Shown: positions 1 to 10,116 of the stretch, in pieces | How positions within the stretch are numbered: the stretch's first letter is position 1 | Layout: every line of letters starts with the position of its first letter | Assembly: GCF_030272615.1 (NCBI RefSeq) | Contig: NC_081409.1 | Location: forward strand, 205,899,364 to 205,963,363 | Direction: 5' to 3' | Origin: Cryptomeria japonica | Taxonomy: Eukaryota > Streptophyta > Pinopsida > Cupressales > Cupressaceae | Length of the DNA: 64,000 nucleotides | Program-made: the position numbers and the translations under genes | Notes under the pieces: model-generated | Databases searched by the model: none | Seen by the model: the letters and a program-made list of their open reading frames with translations, nothing else | Told to the model about the DNA's origin: nothing

Positions 1-609
1 TAACTTAGATTTAAAAAAAATGAAAAAGGATAAGGGCGAAGAGGGGATCTAATCCTAATACTAAGAATGTAGGAGCAATGACTTGATTTTTGATAAAACT
101 CTAACTAGGTCTTGTTTTGACATCAATGGAACATCTACACAAGGCTAGTGCGATCTTCTAAGGGAAGCTTTATGATATTCAAACCATCACCGCAGGCATA
201 GATACCATCCAAGTTGATGCATATCAATGAAGAGGCGACAAATTGAAATTGAGCTTAAGCTGAACGATTCCAGTTGACTACACAAGGCAAGTCTGCAATC
301 AACAAACTGCTAGTAGTATGGATATACGAATTCCACCATCAATCAATCACATTTCCTTCATTCATCTAATCATCTACCATCTAAGATTGAAGACTCAACA
401 AGAAACCATGCAAATTGCAAGAAAATGACATATTTCACCATTACTTCAATGAAAATGGAGTTTGTTTACAATCAATGGCAACAATTTCTTGCCTTGTCCT
501 CCTATTCTACTCTAATTACTATTCTATCAACTATATTCTAACTCTTCCAACTATTTACATGCTATCTCTAACTTATTGCCAATTAGCCTTTACAAATGAA
601 ATGCCTGGG

Positions 610-617
610 CTTATATA
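610..617 (-). promoter_or_regulatory. TATA-like box of the left LTR
   Basis: The reverse complement reads TATATAAG, followed by GC-richer sequence and a long open leader, as expected at an LTR U3/R boundary. Position and context are the only support. Confidence 0.4.
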
Positions 618-1219
618 GTGCCCACAATACAATTTGATGGCTTAGATCAATTCAAGATCAATGGCCAAGATTTTACAATGAAAACCCTAATTAGGGTTTG
701 TTACAACCATTACATAACATTTAATGCTTGACCAATGAAATAATTGTATTGCTTGGACACATGTCCTCTCTAGAAAAATCGACCAATGGATAGCCGGGGT
801 AGGTACATCAGAGTTTGTGCCACCTTCCATGAGTTAAGTACATTGAATCTGGACATGCTGAGATGGACCTCACTGATTGGAAACGTGATGACTAGGATAC
901 CACCTCATCTGACACTTGTAACTTTGGTAAATATTCAACTTGATGTTGTTGAGAAGCTTGCTTTAATTAATTCATCTGGAATTATTTGCTTCTTCAACGA
1001 GCCCTTGTTCTAACTCCTTGTATCCTTGATGTGCAGGATGATGATGTACCTCGCCTTGGAACGCTGGATTGAAAGAGGTCGCCCATGTTCAAAATGATGA
1101 TCATTTTACGTTCAAAATCTCTATATACCATCTTCAAAAGGCACCATGGACCTTCTAAGACCCTGCAAAATCTTGTCCTTACGTGATTCTTGCATGAGTT
1201 GATCAATATACCTAATATC

Positions 1220-1526
1220 GCTCTGGTCCCTTCCTGAGGGACAGGAGCGAAGTTCATCATTATGTGCTGGTTCTTGTTTTTACCAACTTGCAATCATCTT
1301 CATTACGTGAAATGATGTCCTTTCGACCCTCTTGGTTGCTCAAAACTTGTTTGTCCTTTGAAATTTATGCCATTCTGTAGATATCCCCCGACAGCACTTC
1401 AAGTTATATTCATTTGATAAAATGTACCTCTTTGGACCTTTTCACATCGTCAAGACGTTAAAATCCTGCAAGGACAAAGCAATATTTGATTTTAAGCTCC
1501 GGTCCTTCACTGAGGGACAGGAGCGA
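1220..1526. repeat. Duplicated inverted-repeat motif in the LTR U3
   Basis: Two near-copies of a roughly 31-bp motif lie at 1220-1250 and 1496-1526. Both contain TGAGGGACAGGAGCG. Each can fold on itself, because the GCTC(C)..GGTCC half pairs with GGGAC..GGAGC around a short loop. Such duplicated U3 motifs are often promoter or enhancer repeats in plant LTRs, but the role here is inference. Confidence 0.5.
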
Positions 1527-2080
1527 TTTTGCTCCTACAGGCCAAAATATCATGATTTTACACATTTTATCACTTCACAAGGCGAAAACAAATCATTTGA
1601 AATGCCTAGGATCAAAATTCAAAAAAGTCAAAATTTGGTCAAAATTACTCAATTGGACAAAATTCATGTTTCATCATCAACGCTTAGACAAATTTAGACT
1701 CTGCGTTCAAAATTCCAATTGAAAATAGACCATTCTGGCGAATTCATTTCATTCAAAATTACATCCTACAAAAGGAAAAAAAAAAAAAGCTCCCAAAACC
1801 AACTGGATGCAAACCAAAACCCTAAAAAGCAAAGCGAAAACGAGCAAAAAACATGGGTCCCCATTTGCAATGGGGCGATGTGTGAAAACGTCACAACACA
1901 AACACAACGAACACTGGTGCTTATCCACACGTAGAGAACCTACATACCATAACCTTGGAGTTGCCTCGATTGATCCTTAAGTGAAATCTTCAGCATTTGA
2001 GGAAACTTTGTTCAAGAGAGGATAAGGTACCTTTGGGTATTTTATTATGTGTTTGATTGTGTATAAAAAACACATCAACA

Positions 2081-4244
2081 GGTATTAGTGATCCCAAATA
2101 GTAATAAGGTGAACTCATTATGCCCATAACGAGTCCTAAAGGTTGTTTTGTGGATGTCTTCATCCCTAAGCCTTAACTAGTGGTACGTTGAACGCAGATC
2201 TATTTTGGAGAATACCACAGCTCCATATATTTGATCAAACGAATCACCAATGTGTGGCAAGGGGTTTGATGCAGAGACGAAGGATTCCATCCTTCTTCTT
2301 GACAAATATTACTAGCGTCCCCCATGGCAACTTCTGCAATTATGCTTTCAATTCCATGAGTTCGACAGTTGTCATACAGTAGGGAGCTTTTGACATTGGC
2401 GCTGCTCTTGGCACTAACTGAATAGAGAAATCAAATATTCTTTTGGGTGGCAACTCAAGTAGTTCCTCAGGAAATACGTCTTGGTAGTTTTGAAGATAAG
2501 GATATCTTTCCTCAAATGATTCCTCTAGTTTCTCACTCTCCCTAGAACCTTCTCCATGATGATAACTAGTTTTATACATCATCATGTCATCATGGTATCC
2601 AACATAAATGGATTCATTAATTTCCCCCATTGAAACTGCGAATACTTGGCAACCCTTCCTTTTGCTCCGCTTTAATTAGATAGCAAAGAGTTGCTACAAT
2701 TTGACCTCACGACGAATGCCTTGAAAAAGCACCTTGTTTCCTAGGTCATCCAAGCACTCTACTATTTTGTCATAACAGTTAACCCTACCTTTGTTCTTTC
2801 CCAACCAATTCATACCTAAAATGATATCATAAGTGCCTAAAGATGCTACATATAAATCAACTTATGTGGTGAAGCCAGGAAGTTCAACATTAGCCTCAAA
2901 TAGGCACTGCTCTACCCGAGCTCTCGACTGGTTGGCATAATCGACAGTCCAAGACTTAGCCATGAAACCAATTCTTTTAGGAAATTTACTAAGTAATCTA
3001 GGAGAAATAAAATTTTCTCTAGCTCCTATATCTATCAATACTGTTATGGGGTTTCCATAAAGCATACTTGGAGTCTCTACTGGGGTGAACTGATATTCGG
3101 CCTATCGATTATCCACCACTGCATGTATCCTTTGCTGAAAAGCCATCTGCTGTGGCGGTAGAGGATTCCTCTACTGCTGACCTGTGTTTTTGTTGGACAC
3201 CGATAGCATAACGTTCACCTCTGCATGTATACCATCCCCCAGGGGGTCCTCTCTTCTCTATCCCTTTGTTATTCCCCTCACTGTCTTTTTTAGAATTGTT
3301 GAAGCCTTTACAATCTCCTCTGGAGTCCTGTCGACCTCCCTTGAAACCTTTACCATTTTTGTTGCCTAACTTGTACTCGTCTCCTTTTCTTTTAAAAGTC
3401 TGGGAAGGTTGAGACCAATTGCCCTTCTTCCTATTTTTGTCCCTAATGGAGTCATATTTTATGAGCTTCTGCTCCTTTCTAACAACCTTCTCATGGGCTT
3501 CGTCCATTGTTGAAGGGGCCAAGACATCTACAAATCGTCCTATGTGATTGTTAAGACCCATGATAAACTTCTTAATCCTGTACTTTTCATCTGCTTGGAA
3601 CTAGGGCACATACTTAAGAAGGAGATAAACTTCTCCCGGAAGGCATGCACAGAGAGTTCCCCATGTCTTAGTTTTTGAAAGTTTGTCAATTTTTGTTCAA
3701 AAAATAGTTGTGGCAGCCATCCCTACCTAAAGATCTCTACAAACTTATCCTAGATCACATTGGCTAACTTCAAGCCTAGTTCAGCTTTCTTATTCTCCCA
3801 CCAACCAGCAACCTCTCCTATTAGTTCGTAGGCCCCCCAAACTGCTTTCATATTCTCGTTATAATCCCGGATTTCAAAATATTTCTCCATTCTGGTTATC
3901 CATGCCTCAAGGGCACCACCGGCCCCTGATCCATCATATTGATGGGGCTTAACCTTTTTCATATCGTTTGAGATGACACCCACTACACGTTTATCCTCCC
4001 TATGTTGGGTATGGGATTGTGTACCCCTACACTCACTCTAACGAGTGTGTTCTTGTTCAAATCGTCTGTCTCTATACTGAGACTCATGTTCTTCATTTTG
4101 GGTTTCAGTTTGACCCCCTTCCCTTTGCTCCAAAATTCGGAGCCTGGTTTGGGTGTCTTGCATCATGTGTATGAGCCAATCTAACTTGGCCATTGAAGTC
4201 TCTGGTGGTCCAGATTCTCCTCCACCCTCTTGCATATTAGACAT
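2081..4244 (-). pseudogene. Ty3/gypsy gag-protease-RT remnant
   Basis: Order on the minus strand: Gag N-terminus (4244-4038), capsid-like Retrotrans_gag segment with the typical PHQYDG..AWITRMEKYFEI motif (3983-3750), basic nucleocapsid region with a degenerate cysteine knuckle (3561-3109), aspartic protease (3065-2862), and the start of RT with YQDVFPEEL and SKAPY motifs (2630-2340). Fragments then continue to 2081, including FVKKKDG and TRYGHNEF. The protease active-site triplet reads DIG instead of DTG/DSG. In-frame stops and frame changes separate every block, and about 60 bp of the RT core is missing near 2200-2260. It cannot encode a working polyprotein. Confidence 0.85.
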
Positions 4245-4406
4245 CTAATATTACTTTTGTGACCTATTGATTAAACATCCATCCAGTCTCAATATTCTAT
4301 CTTTGTTTTTTTTAATCTATTTGCAAGTAAAAGAAACAAGAATTACACACAACAAAATTGACATTATATTATTCACTCCAAAATTTGTTTTTTACATTAT
4401 ATACAT

Positions 4407-4421
4407 CATAGATGAAAAACT
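4407..4421 (+). repeat. Left TIR of the hAT element
   Basis: Fifteen-base terminal inverted repeat immediately inside the ATATACAT target copy. It pairs with 9158-9172 except at three positions. Confidence 0.8.
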
Positions 4422-4439
4422 TTGTGCGCCATAGGAAAA

Positions 4440-4500
4440 CTCGCGAGTAATCGCGAGCCCTAATGGCATGCGAGTGACTCGCAGCTAAACTCAGCAACGA
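4440..4500. promoter_or_regulatory. Left subterminal CGAGT repeat cluster of hAT
   Basis: Repeated CTCGCGAG, GCGAG, ACTCGC and CGAGTTTTAG words lie within about 100 bp of the left terminus. A matching cluster (CCGAGTTTTT, GGCGAGTC, CGAGTCCGAG) lies at 9085-9165. Subterminal arrays of this kind are the known binding sites of hAT transposases; the specific role here is inferred from position. Confidence 0.55.
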
Positions 4501-4876
4501 GTTTTAGTAATACCCACTGCGATTTTTGGGCATAAAAATCGCTAAAACTCACCAAAAAATGTCTGAAAACCCGACACGAAACACGAAAAAAAATAACTTA
4601 AGTTGGGAAAGGCAGAAACACCTAAATATTTCACTTCATTGCGCGACCACAGGAGTGAAAAAAAAGACGCGATGCGACTTTTGCTTGTGCGGCCAGAGTA
4701 TCGCGACTAGGGTTTGAATCGTTTGATAGTTGATCAGCAAAAAAACGCACCTTTCAGGTTTTCATTCGAATAGTGCTAAGTTTATTAAATTTTTTTCCCT
4801 AACAAATGTCAAATATATTGGATAGTCATAAAATCACATTTGTTTAAATTTTTAATATCGATTTCTTCCTCACTAT

Positions 4877-4930
4877 TGTATATGAGGTAATGAGGTAACC
4901 ATAATATGTTACCTCATTACCTCATATACA
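4877..4930. repeat. Perfect 23-bp inverted repeat (hairpin)
   Basis: Arms 4877-4899 and 4908-4930 are exact reverse complements, separated by 8 bases. The arms carry a GAGGTAATGAGGTAAC core. It sits 41 bp left of the nested hAT element and inside the larger hAT. Confidence 0.9.
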
Positions 4931-4971
4931 GTAATATATTATATATATTATATATTATTGTATATTATATA

Positions 4972-5753
4972 CTAGGTTACCGGGTTCGCCTCTGGGCCCC
5001 CCTGGTACGGGTCCGGGTTCGACTAGGTCCGTGGTACGGGTCCGGTTCGACCTGGATTCGACCAGGGTTCGAAAAACCCAGAGTCGAACCCGGGCAGTTG
5101 GGCGGCCCGTAAAGTCAAAAAACAATGCAAATTTAATTTTTTTTTCAATTCCGCCTTGTAAAAAGTGAAAGTTATAACCTAAAAAAGCAGAAAATTAGAC
5201 GTCTTAAAAAAGCAGAAAATTGATGCACACCATGGAGTTCCGTGTGGGTTTGAAGGTTGTGATTTGGTGTTGGCGGCGGGGGCGCTGCCCCTCGACCCCG
5301 CCCTGTATCGCGACAGGGAGCGTGCCCTGGGCGCTGCCCCTCGACCCTGCTAGGGGCGCTGTCCCCAGACCCCCACAAGGGGCGCTGCCCCTTGACACCG
5401 TTGGGGGCATTGCCCCAAACACCCATTAGAGAATCCATTTAATGATCAAACTTCAAATTGTTGAAAGTTGAAACAATGATACTTGAATATTTTATCATTT
5501 TGATATTAAACTTGATGTATATGATGTTGTTATGGTATGATCATGATGCTATGATTACAAGTTTATGTTGGTTTTGTTGTTTATATGATGCTATGTGACA
5601 TGCTAATCTTAATTCATGCTTATAGGTTGCATACATATATAATTTACATGTTTTTGTACTAACGAACCCAAACCCCTTTTCAAAATTTTGCCGTACCAGC
5701 ATACCGGGTTCTTCGAACCCGAACCGGTGCCCGAACCCGAACCGGTAACTTAG
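4972..5753. mobile_element. Non-autonomous hAT element (782 bp) nested in the larger hAT
   Basis: The exact 8-bp target duplication ATTATATA occurs at 4964-4971 and 5754-5761. The ends are CTAGGTTACCGGGTTCG at the left and, reverse-complemented, CTAAGTTACCGGTTCGGG at the right. Subterminal regions are packed with GGGTTCGA/TCGAACCC words. There is no transposase. The middle holds a GC-rich block (5270-5420) of repeated GGGGCGCTGCCCC-like palindromes. The TIR differs from that of the surrounding hAT, so a different hAT family probably moved it. The 9609-10042 element has closely related ends. Confidence 0.88.
5270..5420. repeat. GC-rich palindromic minirepeats inside the nested hAT
   Basis: About five degenerate copies of a palindromic GGGGCGCTGCCCC-type word, spaced about 25-35 bp, occur in otherwise AT-rich DNA. 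Open frames across it on both strands are products of the GC-rich repeat, not genes. Confidence 0.7.
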
Positions 5754-5769
5754 ATTATATACATTATAC

Positions 5770-6360
5770 ACAGTAAGATTATTGTATTACAGTCATATAT
5801 TAATAATATTGATATATGACTGTAATACACTAATCTTAATTCTTACTGTCATTAATATATGACTCTATTATGTCTAATAACAAAAAAAAAATGCAAAATA
5901 TTCTTCAAAATATTAATATATTAATGTATTACGGACTGCAATACATTACTATATTAATATTTTGAAGAATATTTTGTATTTTATTACTAGTAGATGACTG
6001 TATTTTATTATTAATATATGACTGTCATAATAAATTAATAATGACTGTAATATAACAGTCATGAATATTATTTTATTTTATTTAGAATCTTAGATAGTCA
6101 TTTATTACAGTAATATATGACAGTGACTGTAATAGATAGATATCTTATTTTATTTAAATTTTAGATAATCATCTATTAATAGATGATTGCAAATAAAATA
6201 CATTAATATAGTCATCTATTATTAACTGTTATTTTAATTGTTTTTAACTTATTAACAGTAACACTGTTATTCAATGTAAATTGTAATTAATAACAATGTT
6301 ACTGTGATATAGATAGAATTAGGAATGCAATAAGTTAATAACAGTGTTATTGTTTTCTAA
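5770..6360. repeat. AT-rich inverted-repeat block upstream of the hAT transposase
   Basis: Several overlapping inverted repeats occur here. 5894-5920 and 5950-5976 are perfect 27-bp complements with further pairing inside. A second pair built on GTAAGATTATTGTATTACAG lies around 5778-5850. ATGACTGTAAT-like words recur to about 6240. The block ends just before the transposase start and may include its promoter. A decayed MITE with unrecognised ends is an alternative. Confidence 0.6.
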
Positions 6361-6385
6361 ATGTCGTCTCTCTTTTGCTAGGTTC

Positions 6386-8757
6386 ATGGCTTCCAGTGGC
6401 AAAAAGAGAGACCTTTGTTGGAAACATGGGACACCAGGTCCAAACGAGGAGACGTCATTTGTAACCATTGCACCAAGATTATAAAAGATGTCATTAATAG
6501 GTTCAAATATCACCTTGCACAGATTGAATGTCGAGGTACCAGAGGATGTAAGAAATGTCCTGAAGAGGCTACGAGGGATGCAATAGCAACGCTTGAAGCA
6601 TATGATCAAAGGAAGGCAACAAAAAGGAGAACAGCAGAGGCAATGGCAGCCCCAATGGCAGATTTGAGTTCTATAGGGTCACATACAGATGTGGGGGGAT
6701 CTAGTTCTTCCCTTGGGCCACGGATATGAGGAATGGGAAGTGTGGGCAGCCATATGGAAAACTACTTTGTTCCACATAACACTCCTAGTGTACAACCTGG
6801 ATTGCTAGGCACTACATGGAATAAAGAGGCTCACCAACAAGCAAAGGTGGTGTGTGCTAGATTTTGGATCTACAACGATATTCCATTCAATGTTGTTTCT
6901 AGTCCATCTTGGGACCAATTGGTCACCGCATTGACTATGGCAAGTAAGGGGTTCAAGTCCCCAAGTCGTTATGAGATTAGTGGACTGCTATTGCAAGATG
7001 AGGTCCAAACACTCACGCATTAGTGGAAGAGCAAAGGAGTATTTGGGAAAAGAATGGTTGCACCATTCTTTCAGATGGGTGGACGGATGGTAGGAATAGG
7101 ACACTCATCAACTTTCTAGCTTTTTCAGGGGAACGGTTAGTATTTTTAAAATCAATTGATGCCTCCAATGAAGTGAAGAATGCAGAGACCTTGTGCAACA
7201 TGTTAGATGAGGTGATGATGGACGTGGGAGTGCAAAATGTCATACAAGTTGTGACTGATAATGCAGCTGCATATGTGGCAGCTGGCAAACTTCTAATGGC
7301 TAGACATCTGACATTATTTTGGAGCTCTTGTGCTGCCCATTGTCTTGACTTGCTCCTTGAGGACATAGGGAAACTAAGTTGGGTAAAGAAAGTGGTTGAA
7401 GATGGAAGGAATATCACCAAATACATCTACAATCACACATGGGTCCTTAATCTTATGAGAGAGCACACTGATGGTAAGGATCTTGTGCGATCAGGGGTCA
7501 CACACTTTGCTACCAATTTCCTCACCTTGCAAAGCATACTTGCTACATTGCCCAACCTGAAGCGGATGTTCGTGAGTGAAAGATGGTTGGGGAGTCCTTA
7601 TGCTACAAAGCCTGAAGCAGAGAAGGTTGTGGTTTCCATTTTATATTCAAATTTTGCCAAGATGGTGGAGGAGATCATCAATGTAAGTTTTGAAACTTTA
7701 ATTGATGATTTATTATTTAATTTTCTAATATTACAATCTGCTGATTTTGTTAATTTTTTTATATCTAGGTGTCCGAACCGTTGGTGAGGGTGCTACGAAT
7801 GGTGGATGGGGATCATAACTCTATGGGGTATCTATATGAGGCCATGGATAAGGCCAAAGAGGCGATTCAACACTTATATGCATCAAACAAGACCAAGTAT
7901 GAACCCATATGGCGCATATTTGATCGGAGGTGGAACCATCAACTCCACCAACATATTCATGCTGCTGCCTACTTCTTGAATCCCAAGTTTTTTTACTCCC
8001 CGAGTTTCAGAGCAGATGCAGAGGTTAGAATTGGCCTTGACACATGCATACGAAGATTAGTTGATGATGAGAACCTTCGAGACCTGATACTTGATGAGTT
8101 GCAGAGCTAGAAGAAGGCCACAGGGCCATTGTTTTCTTCACCTGATTGCAAACGTAGGAGACACCTTACGACCAGGTGAAAAAAAACATGTTTAATTTTA
8201 TTTTACCATTTATTTCTCTCTTTAAGATTATGAAAATCTTTACAAATGATAAATGGCATTTTTTATCCTTGTAGATTTGTGGTGGGAAGATTATGGTGCC
8301 ACAGCGCCTAATCTTCAGAAGCTTGCCATCCGCATATTATCGCAGCCTTGTAGTGCTTCTGGTTGTGAGCACAACTGGAGTGTTTTTGAGGCCATCCATA
8401 CAAAAAAGCGCAATAGGTTGACTCAACAACGCTGAATGATCTTGTCTGTGTGTGATACAACATTCGATTGCATGAGAAGAAGGTGCAAGGGCAAGATTCA
8501 CATGAAGCACTTGACTTGGATGACATTGATCCATATGCAGCAGAATGGGTTGCCACTCCTGATGATGTTGATAATGATTTGGATCCATTCTTTACTGATG
8601 AGCAGCTAAGTGAGTTGGAGAGGGCAAGAGAGGAATGGAATGCGGAAGTGGCAGCACGTGAGGAGGAGGAGCACGAGGTTGATCATGCAACAGAGGCACC
8701 TATTGGGGATGTTGCCACTAGTTTAGCACCAACCCCCCACAGCAACACTCTTTTTTG
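6386..8757 (+). pseudogene. hAT transposase (BED finger, DUF659, hAT dimerisation), inactivated
   Basis: The product would cut and paste the surrounding element. In order: a start and WKHGTPG at 6386, then a BED-type zinc finger CNHC..HLAQI..C (about 6460-6560); DUF659 with ILSDGWTD, VTDNAA and CAAHCLDLLLEDIG (7023-7660); a middle domain (7769-8110); and the C-terminal dimerisation block with LWWEDYGA, SQPCSASGCEHNWSVFE and KKRNRLTQQR (8275-8434), ending in an acidic tail at 8757. Two introns have clean GT..AG borders: 7683-7768 (phase 0) and 8176-8274. Breaks: frameshifts near 6440, 7010, 8150 and 8432, and stops at 6727, 8108 and about 8452. The domain order is that of full-length plant hAT transposases; the present copy is dead. 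Confidence 0.88.
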
Positions 8758-9157
8758 AGCTTTAGTCGTAGGTGCAATTTATGATTTCTCATTTTCATTG
8801 ATACCAAAACTTGAACTTGATATGTAATCAGAATTTCAGAGGTGGTTGTTTTGTGGCCTATGACTATCTGACTTTATGTCACTATAATACATTGAAATGT
8901 ATTGAACTCTTATTCATATGTTGCACTTGTTTTTTGGTTTATGCTATGTCTTTAACTCAAACTTTGATTTATATATTATGGAAATCAATATATGCTATAC
9001 AAATTTGCTGTAAATGTGTGTTTTTGAATAATATTTTAAAAAAATGTATTTTCAAATGTTCGACAAAGTTGCCAAGTATTGCCGAGTTTTTCCCCGAGTT
9101 TTGGCGAGTCCCAAGTTTTTAAAAAAAATTGGCCTTGCCGAGTCATTGTCGAGTCCG

Positions 9158-9172
9158 AGTTTTTCAACCTTG
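9158..9172 (-). repeat. Right TIR of the hAT element
   Basis: The reverse complement reads CAAGGTTGAAAAACT. It is followed directly by the second ATATACAT target copy at 9173-9180. Confidence 0.8.
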
Positions 9173-9404
9173 ATATACATAAACAAAGCTCTATCTAGGA
9201 GCTACTGTTACTTTCAGTTGTGGGCTCTTCCTACCCTTCAAATTCAAAAAACGGAACTAATAGGAAACCCGGAGTGGTTACACGAAGTTTCTTTGAGTCA
9301 ACAAACTCCTTTTAATTTACAACTACTTTGTTGGTTTGTTTTCAGTCTTAGGTGCTTTATTGGCCTGGGTAGTTGCTCTCATTGCTTCTTTTCTTGAAGT
9401 TGTC

Positions 9405-9425
9405 CAGGGTTCTCTCTCTCTCTCT
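9405..9425. repeat. (TC)n microsatellite
   Basis: Uninterrupted TC dinucleotides in the gypsy leader. Confidence 0.85.
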
Positions 9426-9608
9426 CCTCAATCTTTTAAGTGCATCAACAAGAGTTTATGTATCAGAGGGTGAAGAGCAACATGAATAGTCATGTTTCAC
9501 AATTCTTACTCTCCAAAGTTGAGAGTAAACTAGATGTTGAGCTCTCTTACATTTGGTGGTTCGAATCCACATCCTGGTAAAAACCAGAATGTTTCGTTTC
9601 AATTTTAC

Positions 9609-10042
9609 CTAAGTTACCAGTTCGGGTTGGGATTCGGGTACGGATTTGCGGATTCGGCAACAACAAAAAAAAATCTTGAGTACGGGTACAAGTTCGTCCG
9701 TACATATATATATATATATATATACAATCCATACATAAATGATAAATCCATAATTGCCAATGCCAATAAATATTCATATATCGCAAATGTAATCAGTAAA
9801 CTAATAACTAAAGTCTAATATCATATTCATAATTTGCAAAAAAGATAATATTCAAGTTTCAAGTCTTTTTTTGAAAGTCATAAAGGGGCGAATTAGAGTT
9901 CTATTATAAAAAAAACTATTTTAAAAAGTTTTTTTTTTTTTTTTGACCCGTGGGCCCCATTTTTGGGAACCTAGGGAGAACCAGGAGCGGGCAAGAACTA
10001 GGACCCGGACCCAGGCCAAAAGGGGAAGGACCAGTATCTTAG
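9609..10042. mobile_element. Non-autonomous hAT element (434 bp)
   Basis: The target duplication AATTTTAC lies at 9601-9608 and 10043-10050. The left end is CTAAGTTACCAGTTCGGG; the right end reverse-complemented is CTAAGATACTGGTCC. The ends resemble those of the 4972-5753 element, so the two belong to one family. It contains an (AT)n run at 9705-9724 and no coding sequence. It sits in the leader of the minus-strand gypsy element, 60 bp from the primer site. Confidence 0.85.
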
Positions 10043-10102
10043 AATTTTACTATACTAAAATTCTTAGTGGTGGCGAGCCCTAGGTTCAATGTCAAACCCG
10101 AT

Positions 10103-10114
10103 GCTCTGATGCCA
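10103..10114 (-). promoter_or_regulatory. Primer binding site of the minus-strand gypsy element
   Basis: The reverse complement reads TGGCATCAGAGC, one base from the TGGTATCAGAGC used by the other elements here (initiator Met-tRNA). An LTR end, ..GTTGCATGTTACA on the minus strand, lies 2 bp upstream. Confidence 0.6.
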
Positions 10115-10116
10115 TA

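Larger units (their letters stand above)
1..2080 (-). mobile_element. Long LTR, minus strand, partial (runs off the left edge)
   Basis: Read on the minus strand, a TG-initiated LTR-like sequence begins at 2080 (TGTTGATGTGTTTTTTATAC) exactly where recognisable gypsy RT coding stops. A TATATAAG promoter-like box lies at 610-617 and a transcript-like leader follows towards position 1. The U3-like part holds two copies of a GC-richer inverted-repeat motif (1220-1250 and 1496-1526). No polypurine tract precedes the 2080 boundary and the RT is cut mid-domain, so this is more likely a separate LTR or element inserted into the older gypsy RT than that element's own 3' LTR. The other end lies outside the window, so length, target duplication and solo-versus-complete status are unknown. 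Confidence 0.55.
4407..9172 (+). mobile_element. hAT DNA transposon with TIRs and 8-bp target duplication
   Basis: Both ends are defined. The 8-bp target duplication ATATACAT lies at 4399-4406 and 9173-9180. The terminal inverted repeats are CATAGATGAAAAACT (4407-4421) and, on the reverse complement of 9158-9172, CAAGGTTGAAAAACT, matching at 12 of 15 positions. Subterminal regions are dense in CGAGT/ACTCG motifs (4440-4500 and 9085-9165), as is usual for hAT transposase binding. Inside are a DUF659-type hAT transposase pseudogene and a second, smaller hAT. The 8-bp duplication and transposase family agree. The element landed in the 5' leader of the minus-strand gypsy element. Confidence 0.88.
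2081..10114 (-). mobile_element. Ty3/gypsy retrotransposon, decayed and split by three DNA transposons
   Basis: Minus-strand pieces line up in order as one element. A primer site complementary to initiator Met-tRNA lies at 10103-10114. A 5' leader continues through 10043-10102, 9181-9608 and 4245-4398. Gag starts at 4244, and protease and the start of RT run down to 2081. Removing the hAT insertions at 9609-10042 and 4407-9172 (with one target copy each) leaves about 640 bp between primer site and gag, a normal leader length. RNase H and integrase are absent because the next LTR (1-2080) interrupts RT. The 5' LTR starts at 10117 and extends rightward; its outer edge is not certain, though an AGTTACA at 11451-11457 would give matching TG/CA ends. 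Confidence 0.6.

Noticed and set aside
5172-5438. Open frames in the GC-rich block on both strands
   Set aside because: GC-rich palindromic repeat removes stops; no domain and inside a non-autonomous hAT.
9534-9600. tRNA-like GGTTCGAATCC near 9560
   Set aside because: A B-box word alone; no A box or cloverleaf at the right spacing could be drawn.
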